From Qipengyuania_C sp046254955 (GTDB lineage: Bacteria; Pseudomonadota; Alphaproteobacteria; Sphingomonadales; Sphingomonadaceae): a stretch of DNA of 64,000 nucleotides. The DNA lies in contig NZ_JBJXRG010000002.1 of the NCBI RefSeq assembly GCF_046254955.1, positions 772,913 to 836,912 on the forward strand, written 5' to 3'. Below are positions 9,107-18,011 of this stretch, one piece after another. Below the pieces are notes generated by a model. The model ran no database searches. It was not told the origin of the DNA and saw nothing but the letters and a program-made list of their open reading frames with translations. Positions within the stretch are counted from its first letter, which is position 1, and each line of letters begins with the position of its first letter. Both the position numbers and the translations under genes were made by a program.

Positions 9107-11515
9107 TCAATGGGCAGTTGGAGCTGTGCCTTCGTTGGTCACACCAGGTTTTGGCTGGCTTGCCAGATCATCAGCCTCGGTCCATTCGATGGCGACAGGT
9201 TTCGTCACCAGTGCATGGGCCAGAACTTCATCGACATGGCTGACGGGGATGATCTCAAGCCCGTCAGTAATTTTGTCGGGAATCTCTGCCAGGTCCTTCA
9301 CATTCTCTTCCGGAATGAGAACCTTCTTGATCCCGCCGCGCAGCGCAGCCAGCAGCTTCTCCTTCAAGCCGCCGATTGCCAATACCCTGCCCCGCAATGT
9401 CACTTCACCGGTCATCGCAACATCGGGACGAACAGCATTGCCAGTCAGGGTCGATACGATCGAAGTCACCATGCCGACGCCGGCGCTCGGGCCATCTTTC
9501 GGCACCGCCCCTTCGGGCAGATGGATATGGATGTTCTTGCGCTGGAAGATCGATGGCTTGATGCCCATGGCGGGCGCTCGCGCCTTTACGAAGCTAAACG
9601 CAGCCGCGATACTTTCGCTCATCACGTCGCCAAGCTTGCCCGTGGACTTGATTTCACCCTTGCCCGGCGTGGTGACGCTTTCGATGGTCAGCAACTCGCC
9701 GCCGACTTCCGTCCATGCCAGACCGGTGACAGCGCCGATCTGCGCCTCTTCTTCGGACATGCCGTGCTTAAACCTGCGCACCCCGGCAATCTCGCCGAGG
9801 TTATCAGACGTGATGACCAGACCCTCGACTTCCTTCTCGAGTATCTTGCGCAGTACCTTGCGCGCCAGCCGCGCGATTTCCCGCTCGAGCGTACGCACAC
9901 CGGCCTCGCGGGTATAGTAGCGGATCAGGTCGCGCAGGCCTTCGTCGGTCAGTTCGAATTCACCATCTTGCAGGCCATGCTGTTTGACCTGCTTGGGGAT
10001 GAGGTGACGTTTGGCAATCTCGACCTTCTCATCCTCGGTGTAGCCTTCGAGACGGATGATCTCCATCCGGTCGAGCAAGGGCTGCGGGAGGTTGAGACTG
10101 TTTGCCGTGGTGACGAACATGATGTCCGAAAGATCGACGTCAAGCTCCAGATAATGATCCTGGAATTTCGAGTTCTGTTCGGGATCGAGCACTTCTAGCA
10201 AGGCCGAAGCGGGATCGCCGCGGAAATCCTGGCCCAGCTTGTCGATCTCGTCGAGCAGGAACAGCGGATTCGATTTGCCCGCCTTGCGCAGATTGGTGAC
10301 AATCTTGCCCGGCAGCGAGCCGATGTAGGTGCGCCTGTGACCGCGGATCTCCGCCTCGTCTCGCACGCCGCCTAGTGACTGGCGCACGAACTCACGTCCC
10401 GTCGCGCGGGCAATGGACTTGCCGAGCGAGGTCTTGCCAACGCCGGGAGGACCGACAAGGCACAGGATCGGGCCCTTGAGCTTGTTAGTACGGGCCTGAA
10501 CCGCAAGATACTCGATGATCCGTTCCTTGACCTTCTCGAGGCCGTAGTGATCCTCATCGAGGATTTCCTGCGCTTTCGAAATGTCTTTCTTCAGGCGGCT
10601 CTTCTTGCCCCAAGGCAGATCGAGCAGCACATCGAGATAGTTGCGGATGACGGTTGCCTCCGCGCTCATCGGCTGCATGCCTTTCAGCTTTTTCAGTTCG
10701 GAAGTGGCCTTTGCCCTCGCTTCCTTGGAAAGCTTGAGAGTATCGATCTTTTCTTGGAGCTCGGCGATCTCGTCGCCGTCTTCGCCATCGCCGCCGCCCA
10801 ATTCCGACTGAATCGCCTTGAGCTGCTCGTTGAGATAGTATTCGCGCTGGGTCTTCTCCATCTGGCGCTTAACGCGGCCACGGATTTTGCGCTCGACCTG
10901 CAGCACCGAGAGTTCGCCTTCCATGAAGGACATGACCATTTCCAGCCGCTTGAGCGGATTGGGCTCGGTCAAAAGGGCCTGCTTGTCGGCCACCTTGGTC
11001 TGGATGGAGGCGGCAACCGCGTCGGCCAGCTGACCAGCGTCGTCAATCTCGCTCAGATCATCGCCCGCGCCTTCGCCCAGCTTCTTGTTGAGCTTTGCGT
11101 AGTCAGCAAACTGCTCAACCACCTGTCGCATCATTGCCGTGACCTCGCTGCCCGAAGCGGTCTCAGGAGCCAGCTTGGTGACATCGGCCATGACCAGATT
11201 GTCCTCAGACCGGAGATCTTCGACGCGCGCACGCGCGCCTCCCTCTACCAACACCCGCACCGTGCCATCAGGCAGCTTCAACATCTGCAATACCTGCGCA
11301 ATCACCCCGGTTTCGTAGAGATCATCGCGCATTGGGTCGTCGCATCCGGGATCGAGCTGCGCCAAAAGGAACACGTCCTTCTCGCTCTCCATCGCTACTT
11401 CGAGCGCGGCGACCGACTTGTCGCGCCCGACGAAAAGCGGGACGACCATGCCGGGAAATACGACGATGTCGCGCAGGGGAAGAAGGGGATAAGTTTGCAT
11501 TGTTTCAAGGTCCAT
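9107..11515 (-). CDS. lon: ATP-dependent protease Lon
   Basis: A homohexameric AAA+ serine protease that removes misfolded and regulatory proteins. Domain order is the N-terminal LON substrate domain (YPLLPLRDIVVFPGM, first 200 residues), a coiled coil, the AAA+ module with Walker A GPPGVGKTS (about residue 355) and the C-terminal protease with catalytic Ser in KDGPSAG (about 675) and Lys in GGLKEKLLAA (about 717). Length (802 aa) is normal. The start at 11515 is one choice; ATG 11500, five codons inside, is an alternative. In alphaproteobacteria Lon degrades cell-cycle regulators such as CcrM and SciP; the SciP-like gene lies next door, divergently. Confidence 0.95.
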   Translation of the reverse strand: MDLETMQTYPLLPLRDIVVFPGMVVPLFVGRDKSVAALEVAMESEKDVFLLAQLDPGCDDPMRDDLYETGVIAQVLQMLKLPDGTVRVLVEGGARARVEDLRSEDNLVMADVTKLAPETASGSEVTAMMRQVVEQFADYAKLNKKLGEGAGDDLSEIDDAGQLADAVAASIQTKVADKQALLTEPNPLKRLEMVMSFMEGELSVLQVERKIRGRVKRQMEKTQREYYLNEQLKAIQSELGGGDGEDGDEIAELQEKIDTLKLSKEARAKATSELKKLKGMQPMSAEATVIRNYLDVLLDLPWGKKSRLKKDISKAQEILDEDHYGLEKVKERIIEYLAVQARTNKLKGPILCLVGPPGVGKTSLGKSIARATGREFVRQSLGGVRDEAEIRGHRRTYIGSLPGKIVTNLRKAGKSNPLFLLDEIDKLGQDFRGDPASALLEVLDPEQNSKFQDHYLELDVDLSDIMFVTTANSLNLPQPLLDRMEIIRLEGYTEDEKVEIAKRHLIPKQVKQHGLQDGEFELTDEGLRDLIRYYTREAGVRTLEREIARLARKVLRKILEKEVEGLVITSDNLGEIAGVRRFKHGMSEEEAQIGAVTGLAWTEVGGELLTIESVTTPGKGEIKSTGKLGDVMSESIAAAFSFVKARAPAMGIKPSIFQRKNIHIHLPEGAVPKDGPSAGVGMVTSIVSTLTGNAVRPDVAMTGEVTLRGRVLAIGGLKEKLLAALRGGIKKVLIPEENVKDLAEIPDKITDGLEIIPVSHVDEVLAHALVTKPVAIEWTEADDLASQPKPGVTNEGTAPTAH

Positions 11516-11675
11516 TTCGGGCGCTGCATGCCTAACGCGCCATTCATGCTGGGATATGGGGACGGGATCGACAGCCTGCAACGTCTGCACCCTGCCGAGC
11601 TGTGGAATGCGCTTGGCGCAAACGGCTCGTCGCGAAAAACAGGCTTAATTCTCCTTCACCGCAAATCTTGGCGGC

Positions 11676-11689
11676 GAATTAGCTAATTC
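11676..11689. promoter_or_regulatory. Perfect 14-bp palindrome, candidate operator
   Basis: GAATTAGCTAATTC is its own reverse complement and lies in the gap between divergent lon and the DUF1153 gene, 51 bp before the latter's start. The site looks like a dimeric-regulator operator; the binding protein is unknown. Confidence 0.35.
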
Positions 11690-11739
11690 CCGCAAGATTC
11701 GCGCAACAGAGGGGGCCAGAGTCGCAAAGGAAAGGTAAA

Positions 11740-11988
11740 ATGCCCCAAGCCCGAATCCCACAGAACGGACCATTCGACGCACGCGTCAAATTGCCCGAAA
11801 GCTACGATGTAAACTGGACACCGGCCCGCAAGGCCGAAGTTGTGAAGGCTGTCCGAGACAAGCTGATCAGCTTCGACGAGGCGCGCTGGCGCTATCTTTT
11901 GAGCCAAGGCGAGTTCAAGAGTTGGCAGCAAGATCTCGCCAAGAAAGGCGAGCGCAACATGGACTTCGAAATCGAGGAAGTCTCCTGA
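11740..11988 (+). CDS. DUF1153 (SciP-like) small DNA-binding protein
   Basis: An 82-residue protein with the DUF1153 core VNWTPARKAEVVKAVRDKLI, then FDEARWRYLLSQGEFKSW, a helix-turn-helix arrangement. The family includes Caulobacter SciP, which binds the master regulator CtrA and blocks its promoter activation, timing the G1 stage. The C-terminal tail here (about residues 65-82) is acidic. Orthology to SciP is likely for the domain but not proven for the role. It lies alone on the plus strand, followed by a strong terminator and facing lon, whose product degrades SciP in Caulobacter. Confidence 0.82.
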   Translation: MPQARIPQNGPFDARVKLPESYDVNWTPARKAEVVKAVRDKLISFDEARWRYLLSQGEFKSWQQDLAKKGERNMDFEIEEVS

Positions 11989-12023
11989 ACACGGACGCGC
12001 CGGTCTTCAGCCCCGTGTATTGG

Positions 12024-12060
12024 AACCGCCGCTCGATCAGTCGGGCGGCGGTTTTCGTTT
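12024..12060 (+). terminator. Intrinsic terminator after the DUF1153 gene
   Basis: AACCGCCGC (12024-12032) pairs with GCGGCGGTT (12045-12053), followed by TTCGTTT. The tail fits plus-strand termination only. Confidence 0.82.
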
Positions 12061-12070
12061 GCCAGCCTGC

Positions 12071-12865
12071 CTAGTTACGGAAGCTGGGATCGATCCGGTC
12101 CAGCTTTCGCAGCAGTGCTGGCCAGGCCAGAGCGTTGGCAACAACACCCATACCCTCAGGTTTGGTTTGTTCCCGAACCTTTTCGGGCGTTCCCTGGGGC
12201 GGATTGTTCAGACCGTCACGACCGGCGGACAGCATCTTGACCTGCGCATCACAAGCGCGTTCTACGAAATAGAGCCGCAGGAAGCATTCTGCGACGGTCT
12301 TGCCGATGGCCAAGGTACCGTGATTGCGCAGGATCATGACGTGCTTATCGCCCATGTCCTCGACCAGCCGATCACGCTCTTCAAGGTCGGTCGCGATACC
12401 TTCATATTCATGATAAGCGATGTCCGCACGAGCAATCATGCCGGTCTGGGTGTGCTCCATCAGGCCTTCGCTCATCGCGCTTACTGCCTGTCCTGCCGGA
12501 GTGTGCAAGTGCATCACCGCATGCGCGTCATCACAGTTCATGTGCAGCGCGGAGTGGATCGTGAAGCCGGCCGGATTGACCGGATGCGATGTCTGGATAA
12601 CCGGTTGTCCCTCGACATCGATCTTGACCAGGCTGGACGCCGTGATTTCTTCGAACATCATGTCGTAGGGATTGATCAGGAAATGGTGCTCCGGCCCCGG
12701 TACCCTTGCCGATAGGTGGGTGAAAATCAAGTCATCCCAGCCGTAGAGAGCGACCAGCCGATAAGCTGCGGCGAGATCTACGCGAACCGCCCATTCCTCT
12801 TCGCTAACCTGCGCGCGTACATCATTATCGGCGCCGGTTCCTTCGGCATTCTTCAGGGTTGCCAT
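12071..12865 (-). CDS. Class II aldolase/adducin-domain protein
   Basis: A 264-residue protein with the zinc-binding class II aldolase fold. Candidate metal ligands are His119 and His121 (MHLHTP) and His182 (RNHGTL). Classical fuculose and rhamnulose aldolases have a catalytic glutamate in the strand before HLH; here the corresponding region reads IHSALH, as in the adducin-like members of unclear reaction. No sugar kinase or isomerase gene is nearby, so a sugar-phosphate pathway is not supported. It lies downstream of dnaX-ebfC on the same strand with a 48-bp gap. Function unknown beyond the fold. Confidence 0.82.
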   Translation of the reverse strand: MATLKNAEGTGADNDVRAQVSEEEWAVRVDLAAAYRLVALYGWDDLIFTHLSARVPGPEHHFLINPYDMMFEEITASSLVKIDVEGQPVIQTSHPVNPAGFTIHSALHMNCDDAHAVMHLHTPAGQAVSAMSEGLMEHTQTGMIARADIAYHEYEGIATDLEERDRLVEDMGDKHVMILRNHGTLAIGKTVAECFLRLYFVERACDAQVKMLSAGRDGLNNPPQGTPEKVREQTKPEGMGVVANALAWPALLRKLDRIDPSFRN

Positions 12866-12913
12866 CTCTGCTTTCCTCGCTTTGCGTTCGTCTTTGAAAC
12901 GAAACTAGCGCAT

Positions 12914-13255
12914 TTACCCCATTCCGGGCAAATTAAAGCCGGGCGGCAAGCCCATCCCTGACTGAATTTTCTGCATCTCGTCATTTGCCTTGCGGTCTGC
13001 CTTGCCGCGCGCATCGTTGAACGCCGCGGTCACGAGATCTTCGAGTATCTGCTTCTCGTCTGGCTTCATCAGGCTGTCGTCTATCGACACCCCAAGGATG
13101 CGCCCCTTGGCCGTGCAACGGATGGTGACAAGCCCGCCGCCGGCCTGCCCTTCGACCTCGATTGCGTCGAGCTTGGCCTGGGCTTCGCCCATCTGGCTCT
13201 GGATTGTCTCGGCGGCCTTTTGCGCCGCCTGCATCATTTCTTCCATCGACTTCAT
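12914..13255 (-). CDS. YbaB/EbfC family nucleoid-associated protein
   Basis: A 113-residue dimeric tweezers-like DNA-binding protein. The N-terminal helix is rich in Met, Gln and Ala (MEEMMQAAQKAAE), followed by GGGLVTIRCTAKG and a C-terminal segment ending in a Gly/Pro-rich tail. Its start overlaps the dnaX stop (ATGA), the classic dnaX-ybaB arrangement, which points to a role tied to replication or recombination repair. No catalytic residues are expected. Confidence 0.92.
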   Translation of the reverse strand: MKSMEEMMQAAQKAAETIQSQMGEAQAKLDAIEVEGQAGGGLVTIRCTAKGRILGVSIDDSLMKPDEKQILEDLVTAAFNDARGKADRKANDEMQKIQSGMGLPPGFNLPGMG

Positions 13256-15039
13256 GCCGAATGTCTCCAGTTGGATTGACCGCGTGCATCGCCGTCTTCA
13301 ACGAATTCGGCGTCAGGGAACGCATCGAATGTAGCCTTGACCAGCGGATGTTCGCGCATTTGCGATTTTTCTTCGGCACGTCGCGCCTCGGTCTGCTCGA
13401 CCAGCGAGGGCGCCGCATCGGCTGCGCGTTGCTCTTCAACCTGCCACTTCTGTCCGGTTGCCAGCGAAAGCGCTTCCTTGAGCAGTGCCGAAACGTCTTC
13501 GGTGAACTCGGGCGGGCGCGAATAGATGAGTTTGCCAGCGTCAAGCTCGGCTACGCGAACCTGCAATTTCATGATTGCCGCCGCGTGATGCTGCCCTGCC
13601 CGCTCGACCTGCTCGACGAGCTGTTCCCAAGCCAGGGTGGCCTTCGCGGGTTCGCCCCCCGTTCCGGAACCAGAATCAGCACGAGCGAGCGCACCGTTTT
13701 CCGCCAGTTCTTCCATCCGTTTCAGCAGCTTGCCCGGATCGGGTAATTCGCTGGCATGCAATGCACGCAGCAACGCCATCCGCGCCGAAACCAGCGGATC
13801 GGGTGCCATGCGAACTTCATCATGGCCTTTGAGAAGCAGCTGCCAAAGGCGGTGGACTTGCGGCGGGGTGAGCGCCTCGGCCCATTGCTGGAGTGCAGCA
13901 CGTTCTTCCGCGCTCGGAGCATCGGGCTCCCCATCACCCACCTGTGCCAGGGCAATCCGGTGGACCAGATCCATGATCGAGCGCATCAGCGCGAGCGGCT
14001 CGACGCCCAGCGCATATTGCTCGTCGATCCCGGCCAGAAGTTCCTTCGGCTTACCTTCAAGCAGCCTCGCAAGAAGCGCTCGCTGCGCGCCTTTGTCTGC
14101 CAACCCAAGCATGTCGCGCACCCGCGCCGCCGTCACCTTGCTTGCAGTTTCAAGATCAGCGTGGGCAATAGCCTGATCGAGGATCGAGAGGCCATCGCGC
14201 ACCGATCCTTCGGCTGCGGCCGCTATCATAGACAGAGCCTCGGCCTCCGCCTCGACATTCTCCTGTTCGCAAATGCTGGCAAAATGTTCCTGCAGCAGCT
14301 CGGTCGGAATTCGGCGCAGATCGAAGCGCTGCGTGCGGCTCAGCACCGTAACCGGCAGCTTGTCGACTTCGGTTGTGGCGAAGAGGAATTTTACATGCGG
14401 CGGCGGTTCTTCAAGCGTCTTGAGCAACGCATTGAATGCGTTGCGCGAAAGCATGTGGACTTCGTCGATGATGTAGATTTTGTAGCGTGCGCTTACCGCG
14501 GCATAGCGCACCGCCTCGATAATTTCGCGTACATCGTCGACACCGGTGTGGCTCGCAGCATCCATTTCGATCACATCGATATGGCGTCCTTCGGCGATGG
14601 CAATGCACGGCTCGCACTGGCCGCAGGGATCGATCGTCGGGCCGCCGTCGCCATCGGGGCCAATGCAATTGAGCGACTTGGCTATAAGCCGCGCGGTCGA
14701 GGTCTTGCCGACACCGCGAACACCCGTCATCAGGAAGGCGTGCGCCAACCGGTCGCGGGCAATAGCATTGCCCAGCGTGCGCACCATCGGTTCTTGGCCG
14801 ATCAGCTCAGAAAATGTTCGGGGACGATATTTCCGGGCGAGGACGCGATAAGGCTGAGCCGCGTCCTGCTCGACAGGCTCTGCCCTTGCAGCAGGCCGGG
14901 GCGCTGGCGCTTCCGCCGGAGCATCACCAAACATCGAATCCTGACCAGCCGCCTCGAGTTCAGCCGCGCTCGGCTGAGCTTCTTCCCCCTCGTCCGAATC
15001 CCAAGGAAGCCCGTCTGGATTGTCAGGTGAATCGCCCAT
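13252..15039 (-). CDS. dnaX: DNA polymerase III subunits gamma/tau
   Basis: The clamp-loader ATPase of the replicase. A poorly conserved acidic, Ala/Pro-rich leader (residues 1-62) precedes the core: Walker A GVRGVGKTS (106-114), a zinc site with CGQCEPC (139-145), the DEVH box, the sensor FATTEVDKLP, then the tau-specific C-terminal part. The length (595 aa) is that of a full tau; I saw no obvious slippery A-AAA-AAG site for a short gamma form. The start is ATG 15039; a GTG sits one codon upstream. It is coupled to ebfC by a four-base overlap. Confidence 0.94.
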   Translation of the reverse strand: MGDSPDNPDGLPWDSDEGEEAQPSAAELEAAGQDSMFGDAPAEAPAPRPAARAEPVEQDAAQPYRVLARKYRPRTFSELIGQEPMVRTLGNAIARDRLAHAFLMTGVRGVGKTSTARLIAKSLNCIGPDGDGGPTIDPCGQCEPCIAIAEGRHIDVIEMDAASHTGVDDVREIIEAVRYAAVSARYKIYIIDEVHMLSRNAFNALLKTLEEPPPHVKFLFATTEVDKLPVTVLSRTQRFDLRRIPTELLQEHFASICEQENVEAEAEALSMIAAAAEGSVRDGLSILDQAIAHADLETASKVTAARVRDMLGLADKGAQRALLARLLEGKPKELLAGIDEQYALGVEPLALMRSIMDLVHRIALAQVGDGEPDAPSAEERAALQQWAEALTPPQVHRLWQLLLKGHDEVRMAPDPLVSARMALLRALHASELPDPGKLLKRMEELAENGALARADSGSGTGGEPAKATLAWEQLVEQVERAGQHHAAAIMKLQVRVAELDAGKLIYSRPPEFTEDVSALLKEALSLATGQKWQVEEQRAADAAPSLVEQTEARRAEEKSQMREHPLVKATFDAFPDAEFVEDGDARGQSNWRHSA

Positions 15040-15100
15040 CACTTCTAGCTAGGCGCTGGACGCGCGAATGTCATGGGGACGACTCGCGAAAAGATTGGAA

Positions 15101-15190
15101 AAGGAGCCGAGCGACCCGCCGCAATCCACCTGGGCTGCTTCCTTCCGGACCTGACCCGGTGAGCGAACGCAAACGTCCACCCGACTCCCG
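15101..15190 (-). ncRNA. ffs: Signal recognition particle RNA (4.5S)
   Basis: The minus strand contains the nearly invariant apical domain GGTCAGGTCCGGAAGGAAGC, which binds Ffh. Flanking sequences pair as a long hairpin: GGAGTCGGGTG at the 5' end with its partner ending CGGCTCC at the 3' end. TTTTCC follows as a run-off. The length of about 90 nt fits the small bacterial SRP RNA. It works with Ffh and FtsY to target membrane proteins. The 5' end agrees with the promoter placed upstream; ends are accurate to a few bases. Confidence 0.95.
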
Positions 15191-15196
15191 GGCGGC

Positions 15197-15225
15197 CATA
15201 TGGCGATATTGAGTTAAGATTTCAA
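15197..15225 (-). promoter_or_regulatory. Predicted housekeeping promoter of the SRP RNA
   Basis: On the minus strand TTGAAA (15225-15220), a 17-bp spacer and CATATG (15202-15197) place transcription start about seven bases on, at the GGGAG that begins the SRP RNA stem. Confidence 0.55.
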
Positions 15226-15263
15226 CATGGAGTTGAATTCAGAAGCGGCGCCAGCCCCCTCAC

Positions 15264-15542
15264 TTATCTGAAGTTATCAGAGTAAGCCTGCAGCTTGAGC
15301 GACTTAGGCGGCGTGGCATAAACGCGCGCGGTTATTCCGTACTTCGCGGCATAGGCTTTCGCCTCGTCCTTGCTCGGAAAGGTCAGCGCGACCTGCGCCT
15401 GCGTATCGCCGCTGCCGGTCCACCCCATCAGCGGGTCGGGCCTGCGCGCTTCGGACTGCTCGAATTCGAGTACCCACTCATCGGTCCGCGCCTTGCCGGA
15501 CTGCATCGCATTCTTCGGTCGCTGATAGATTCGTGCTGCCAT
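15264..15542 (-). CDS. NDUFS4-like respiratory complex I accessory subunit
   Basis: A 92-residue protein of the ETC complex I subunit family, homologous to mitochondrial NDUFS4, an alphaproteobacterial addition to NADH:quinone oxidoreductase. Recognisable parts are the start MAARIYQRPKNAMQSG, then W-VLEFE, PLMGWTGSGDT and the ending YATPP-KSLKLQAYSDNFR. It sits on the peripheral arm and stabilises the NADH module. The nuo operon is not in this window, which is normal for this gene. It lies just past the end of hrpB's transcription path, upstream of that gene on the same strand... its stop-to-start relation with hrpB is that hrpB ends 16 bp before this start, so the two are adjacent in tandem. 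Confidence 0.9.
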   Translation of the reverse strand: MAARIYQRPKNAMQSGKARTDEWVLEFEQSEARRPDPLMGWTGSGDTQAQVALTFPSKDEAKAYAAKYGITARVYATPPKSLKLQAYSDNFR

Positions 15543-15558
15543 GACCCAACCCTCTAAT

Positions 15559-18003
15559 TCACTCGGCGCTCTTAGAAAAGGCGTTCTTCGTCTTCAGGCT
15601 CGGCTTTTCGGTCCATGGTTCATCGGGCCAGCGATGCTTGGGATAACGCCCCTTCATTTCCTTGCGTACGTCGGACCAGCTGCCGCGCCAGAAACCTGGC
15701 AAGTCGCGCGTCGATTGGATCGGGCGGCCCGCCGGGCTGGTCAGTTTGAGGAGCAGCGGCGCGGAACCGACCATGGGATGGGTATCGAGCCCGAAAAGCG
15801 CCTGCACTCTTACCTCGGCGCTGGGAGCGTCTTCGCCTGCATAATCAATCGTGTGGTGAGTTCCCACCGGTGAAACGAACTCGCGTGGCGCAATCTTATC
15901 CAGCCGCTGCTTTGATTGCCAATCGAGCAACCCTAAAATGGCATCTACCAGTTTACCTTTGGCGATTTCGAGATCGCGTCGTCCGGCGAGCAATGGAGCA
16001 AGCCAGAATTCCGTGGATCCCTCAATTGCTTCAACCGAAAGTGCATCGATATCTGCGAAACGAGCGCGCGCCAAAAAATCGCGAGGGACGAGATCAGCGA
16101 TCTGCTCCTTGGCCTTCTCTAACAACAATGCAGCTATTGCTTCTCCATTTGGACGGGGATCGGGGCCACTCGCCAAGGAAATCGCGCCCATCTTGCGTTC
16201 CAGTCGCGCTTCAATGCGCCGTTCCTTTTCGTTCCAGCGCACACTGGAGCACCGTTCGATCTTGTTGGCGAGCTTGCTCTCGATCAGTTCGGGGGACAGC
16301 GGCGCTGCTGCCGTAATGCGCGCTTCTTTCGCACTGCCCTGCGCATCGCAAATCACGATCCATTCTTCGCGCGCCAGCGAACTGGCCGGATCGAGCTTGT
16401 AACCCCGCCCACCGGCCGACACCCAGCTCTCTCCCGACGCATCGCGCCGCTTGGCAACGAAGTCCGGTCGCGCAAGGGCCATGAACGCCGCAGGCTCTAC
16501 TCTTTCGCTCTTCGCACCCGAAACCAGCCGTTCCGCGGCCTTGGCCCAGCGCTCGGCAAGCATGCGGGCGGATTGCGCGCGGGGGCTGCGATCATTGTCC
16601 CAACGTCGCATTCGTTCGAGCAGATCTTCTCCCCTACCCCCCAACCCGCGTTCTTGCGTCAGCAAGACCAGCTTGGCCGCATCAAGCGCTTGCGAGATTT
16701 CGGCACCAAAAAGCACTGCTGCGCCGGATACCGGGTCCATTGGCAATATCGCGATCTGGCTGCCATGCGGCGTGATCTTGCCGTGTTCATTTAGCGCGCC
16801 GAGTCCTTCGAGCCGGCTACGTGCCGAAGCCAGCGACGCCGCAGGTGGCTGATCAAGCCAACGCATATCGGCGGGATCGCTACAGCCCCACTTCGCAAGG
16901 GTGAGCACCAGCGGTGCCAGATCTGCCGTTTCGATTTCCGGCGGAGCATAGGCAAGTCTACCGGCATGGCCGCCCTCCTTCCACAGGCGATAGGCAACGC
17001 CCGGCACTTGACGCGCCGCGCGCCCCGCGCGCTGATCAGCTGAGGCCTGGCTCGCGGTGCGCGTCACCAGTTTGGAAGTCCCAGCCGCCCGATCGAATTC
17101 GGCGTAGCGCGACAATCCGCTGTCCACCACGACCGAAACACCATCAAGCGTCAGCGAGGTTTCGGCAATGCTTGTAGCCAGCACAAGCCGCCGCCGACCT
17201 TGCGGATCGCGGCGGATAGCTGCGCGCTGGTCAGGCGGCTTTACCTGCCCGTGCAGGGGCAGGATCGGCGTTTCCGGCAAACGCTCGACCAGCCGTTCGC
17301 GAGCGCGTTCGATCTCTCCCACTCCAGGCAGGAATGCGAGGATATCCCCTTCCTCCTCGCGCCAGGCTTGCATAATGGCGGCAGCTACAGCTTCTTCGGT
17401 GCGCATCTGAGGCGATGAACCCAGCCATTTGATCCGCAAAGGCCACGCCTTGCCTTCGCTTTCTACAACGGGAGCTCCCTCGCCCATCAGATCAGCGAAG
17501 CTGGCTCCATCGATCGTTGCGCTCATCACCAAGATACGCAAATCCGGGCGCAGGATATCACGACTTTCGAGCGCCAGCGCCAATCCAAGATCGCTATCAA
17601 GGTTCCGCTCATGCGCTTCATCGAAAAGCAGCGCGGACACGCCTTCGAGCTCGGGATCATCGATCAATCGGTTTACAAGAATCGCTTCGGTTACGACCAG
17701 CACGCGGGTGCTCGCCGACACCTTGCTGTCCATCCGGGTGAGGTAGCCGATTGTCTCGCCGGCTTTCTCTCCAAGCATTTCGGCCATTCGCTCTGCCGCA
17801 GCGCGCGCGGCCACGCGCCTGGGTGTGGTGAGCACGATTTGCCCGCTGCACCACTCTTCACCGATCAGGGCAGGAGCAACGGCGGTCGTCTTACCCGCAC
17901 CGGGTGGTGCAATGAGAACAGCGCCGGTCTGCTTGCGCAGCGCTGTCAGCAGGTCAGGCAGTACGTCGTGGATAGGGAGTGATTGCGCGACACCGCCGAG
18001 CAC
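15559..18003 (-). CDS. hrpB: ATP-dependent helicase HrpB
   Basis: An 814-residue DEAH-box helicase. It shows Walker A APPGAGKTT (residues 32-40), the DEAH box (FDEAHER), the SAT motif (VMSATIDG), the motif VI region QRAGRAAR, then the HrpB-specific C-terminal domain with FVSPVGTHHTIDY and RPIQSTRDLPGFW. Its physiological role in bacteria is poorly known; RNA substrates are assumed from family membership. The start is a GTG preceded very closely by AGGGG, eight bases after the polyprenyl synthase stop, so a short operon is likely. An internal start is possible because the spacing is tight. Confidence 0.9.
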   Translation of the reverse strand: MLGGVAQSLPIHDVLPDLLTALRKQTGAVLIAPPGAGKTTAVAPALIGEEWCSGQIVLTTPRRVAARAAAERMAEMLGEKAGETIGYLTRMDSKVSASTRVLVVTEAILVNRLIDDPELEGVSALLFDEAHERNLDSDLGLALALESRDILRPDLRILVMSATIDGASFADLMGEGAPVVESEGKAWPLRIKWLGSSPQMRTEEAVAAAIMQAWREEEGDILAFLPGVGEIERARERLVERLPETPILPLHGQVKPPDQRAAIRRDPQGRRRLVLATSIAETSLTLDGVSVVVDSGLSRYAEFDRAAGTSKLVTRTASQASADQRAGRAARQVPGVAYRLWKEGGHAGRLAYAPPEIETADLAPLVLTLAKWGCSDPADMRWLDQPPAASLASARSRLEGLGALNEHGKITPHGSQIAILPMDPVSGAAVLFGAEISQALDAAKLVLLTQERGLGGRGEDLLERMRRWDNDRSPRAQSARMLAERWAKAAERLVSGAKSERVEPAAFMALARPDFVAKRRDASGESWVSAGGRGYKLDPASSLAREEWIVICDAQGSAKEARITAAAPLSPELIESKLANKIERCSSVRWNEKERRIEARLERKMGAISLASGPDPRPNGEAIAALLLEKAKEQIADLVPRDFLARARFADIDALSVEAIEGSTEFWLAPLLAGRRDLEIAKGKLVDAILGLLDWQSKQRLDKIAPREFVSPVGTHHTIDYAGEDAPSAEVRVQALFGLDTHPMVGSAPLLLKLTSPAGRPIQSTRDLPGFWRGSWSDVRKEMKGRYPKHRWPDEPWTEKPSLKTKNAFSKSAE

Positions 18004-18011
18004 AGCCCCTG

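Noticed and set aside
9092..10198. Long open frame of 368 codons antisense to lon
   Set aside because: It mirrors the lon coding strand, shows no protein family features and has biased composition expected for a shadow frame in GC-rich DNA.
10547..11686. 379-codon frame antisense to the 5' part of lon
   Set aside because: No domain, no ribosome binding site and full overlap with a certain gene.
13756..15030. 424-codon frame antisense to dnaX
   Set aside because: Shadow frame; the opposite strand carries all the clamp-loader motifs.
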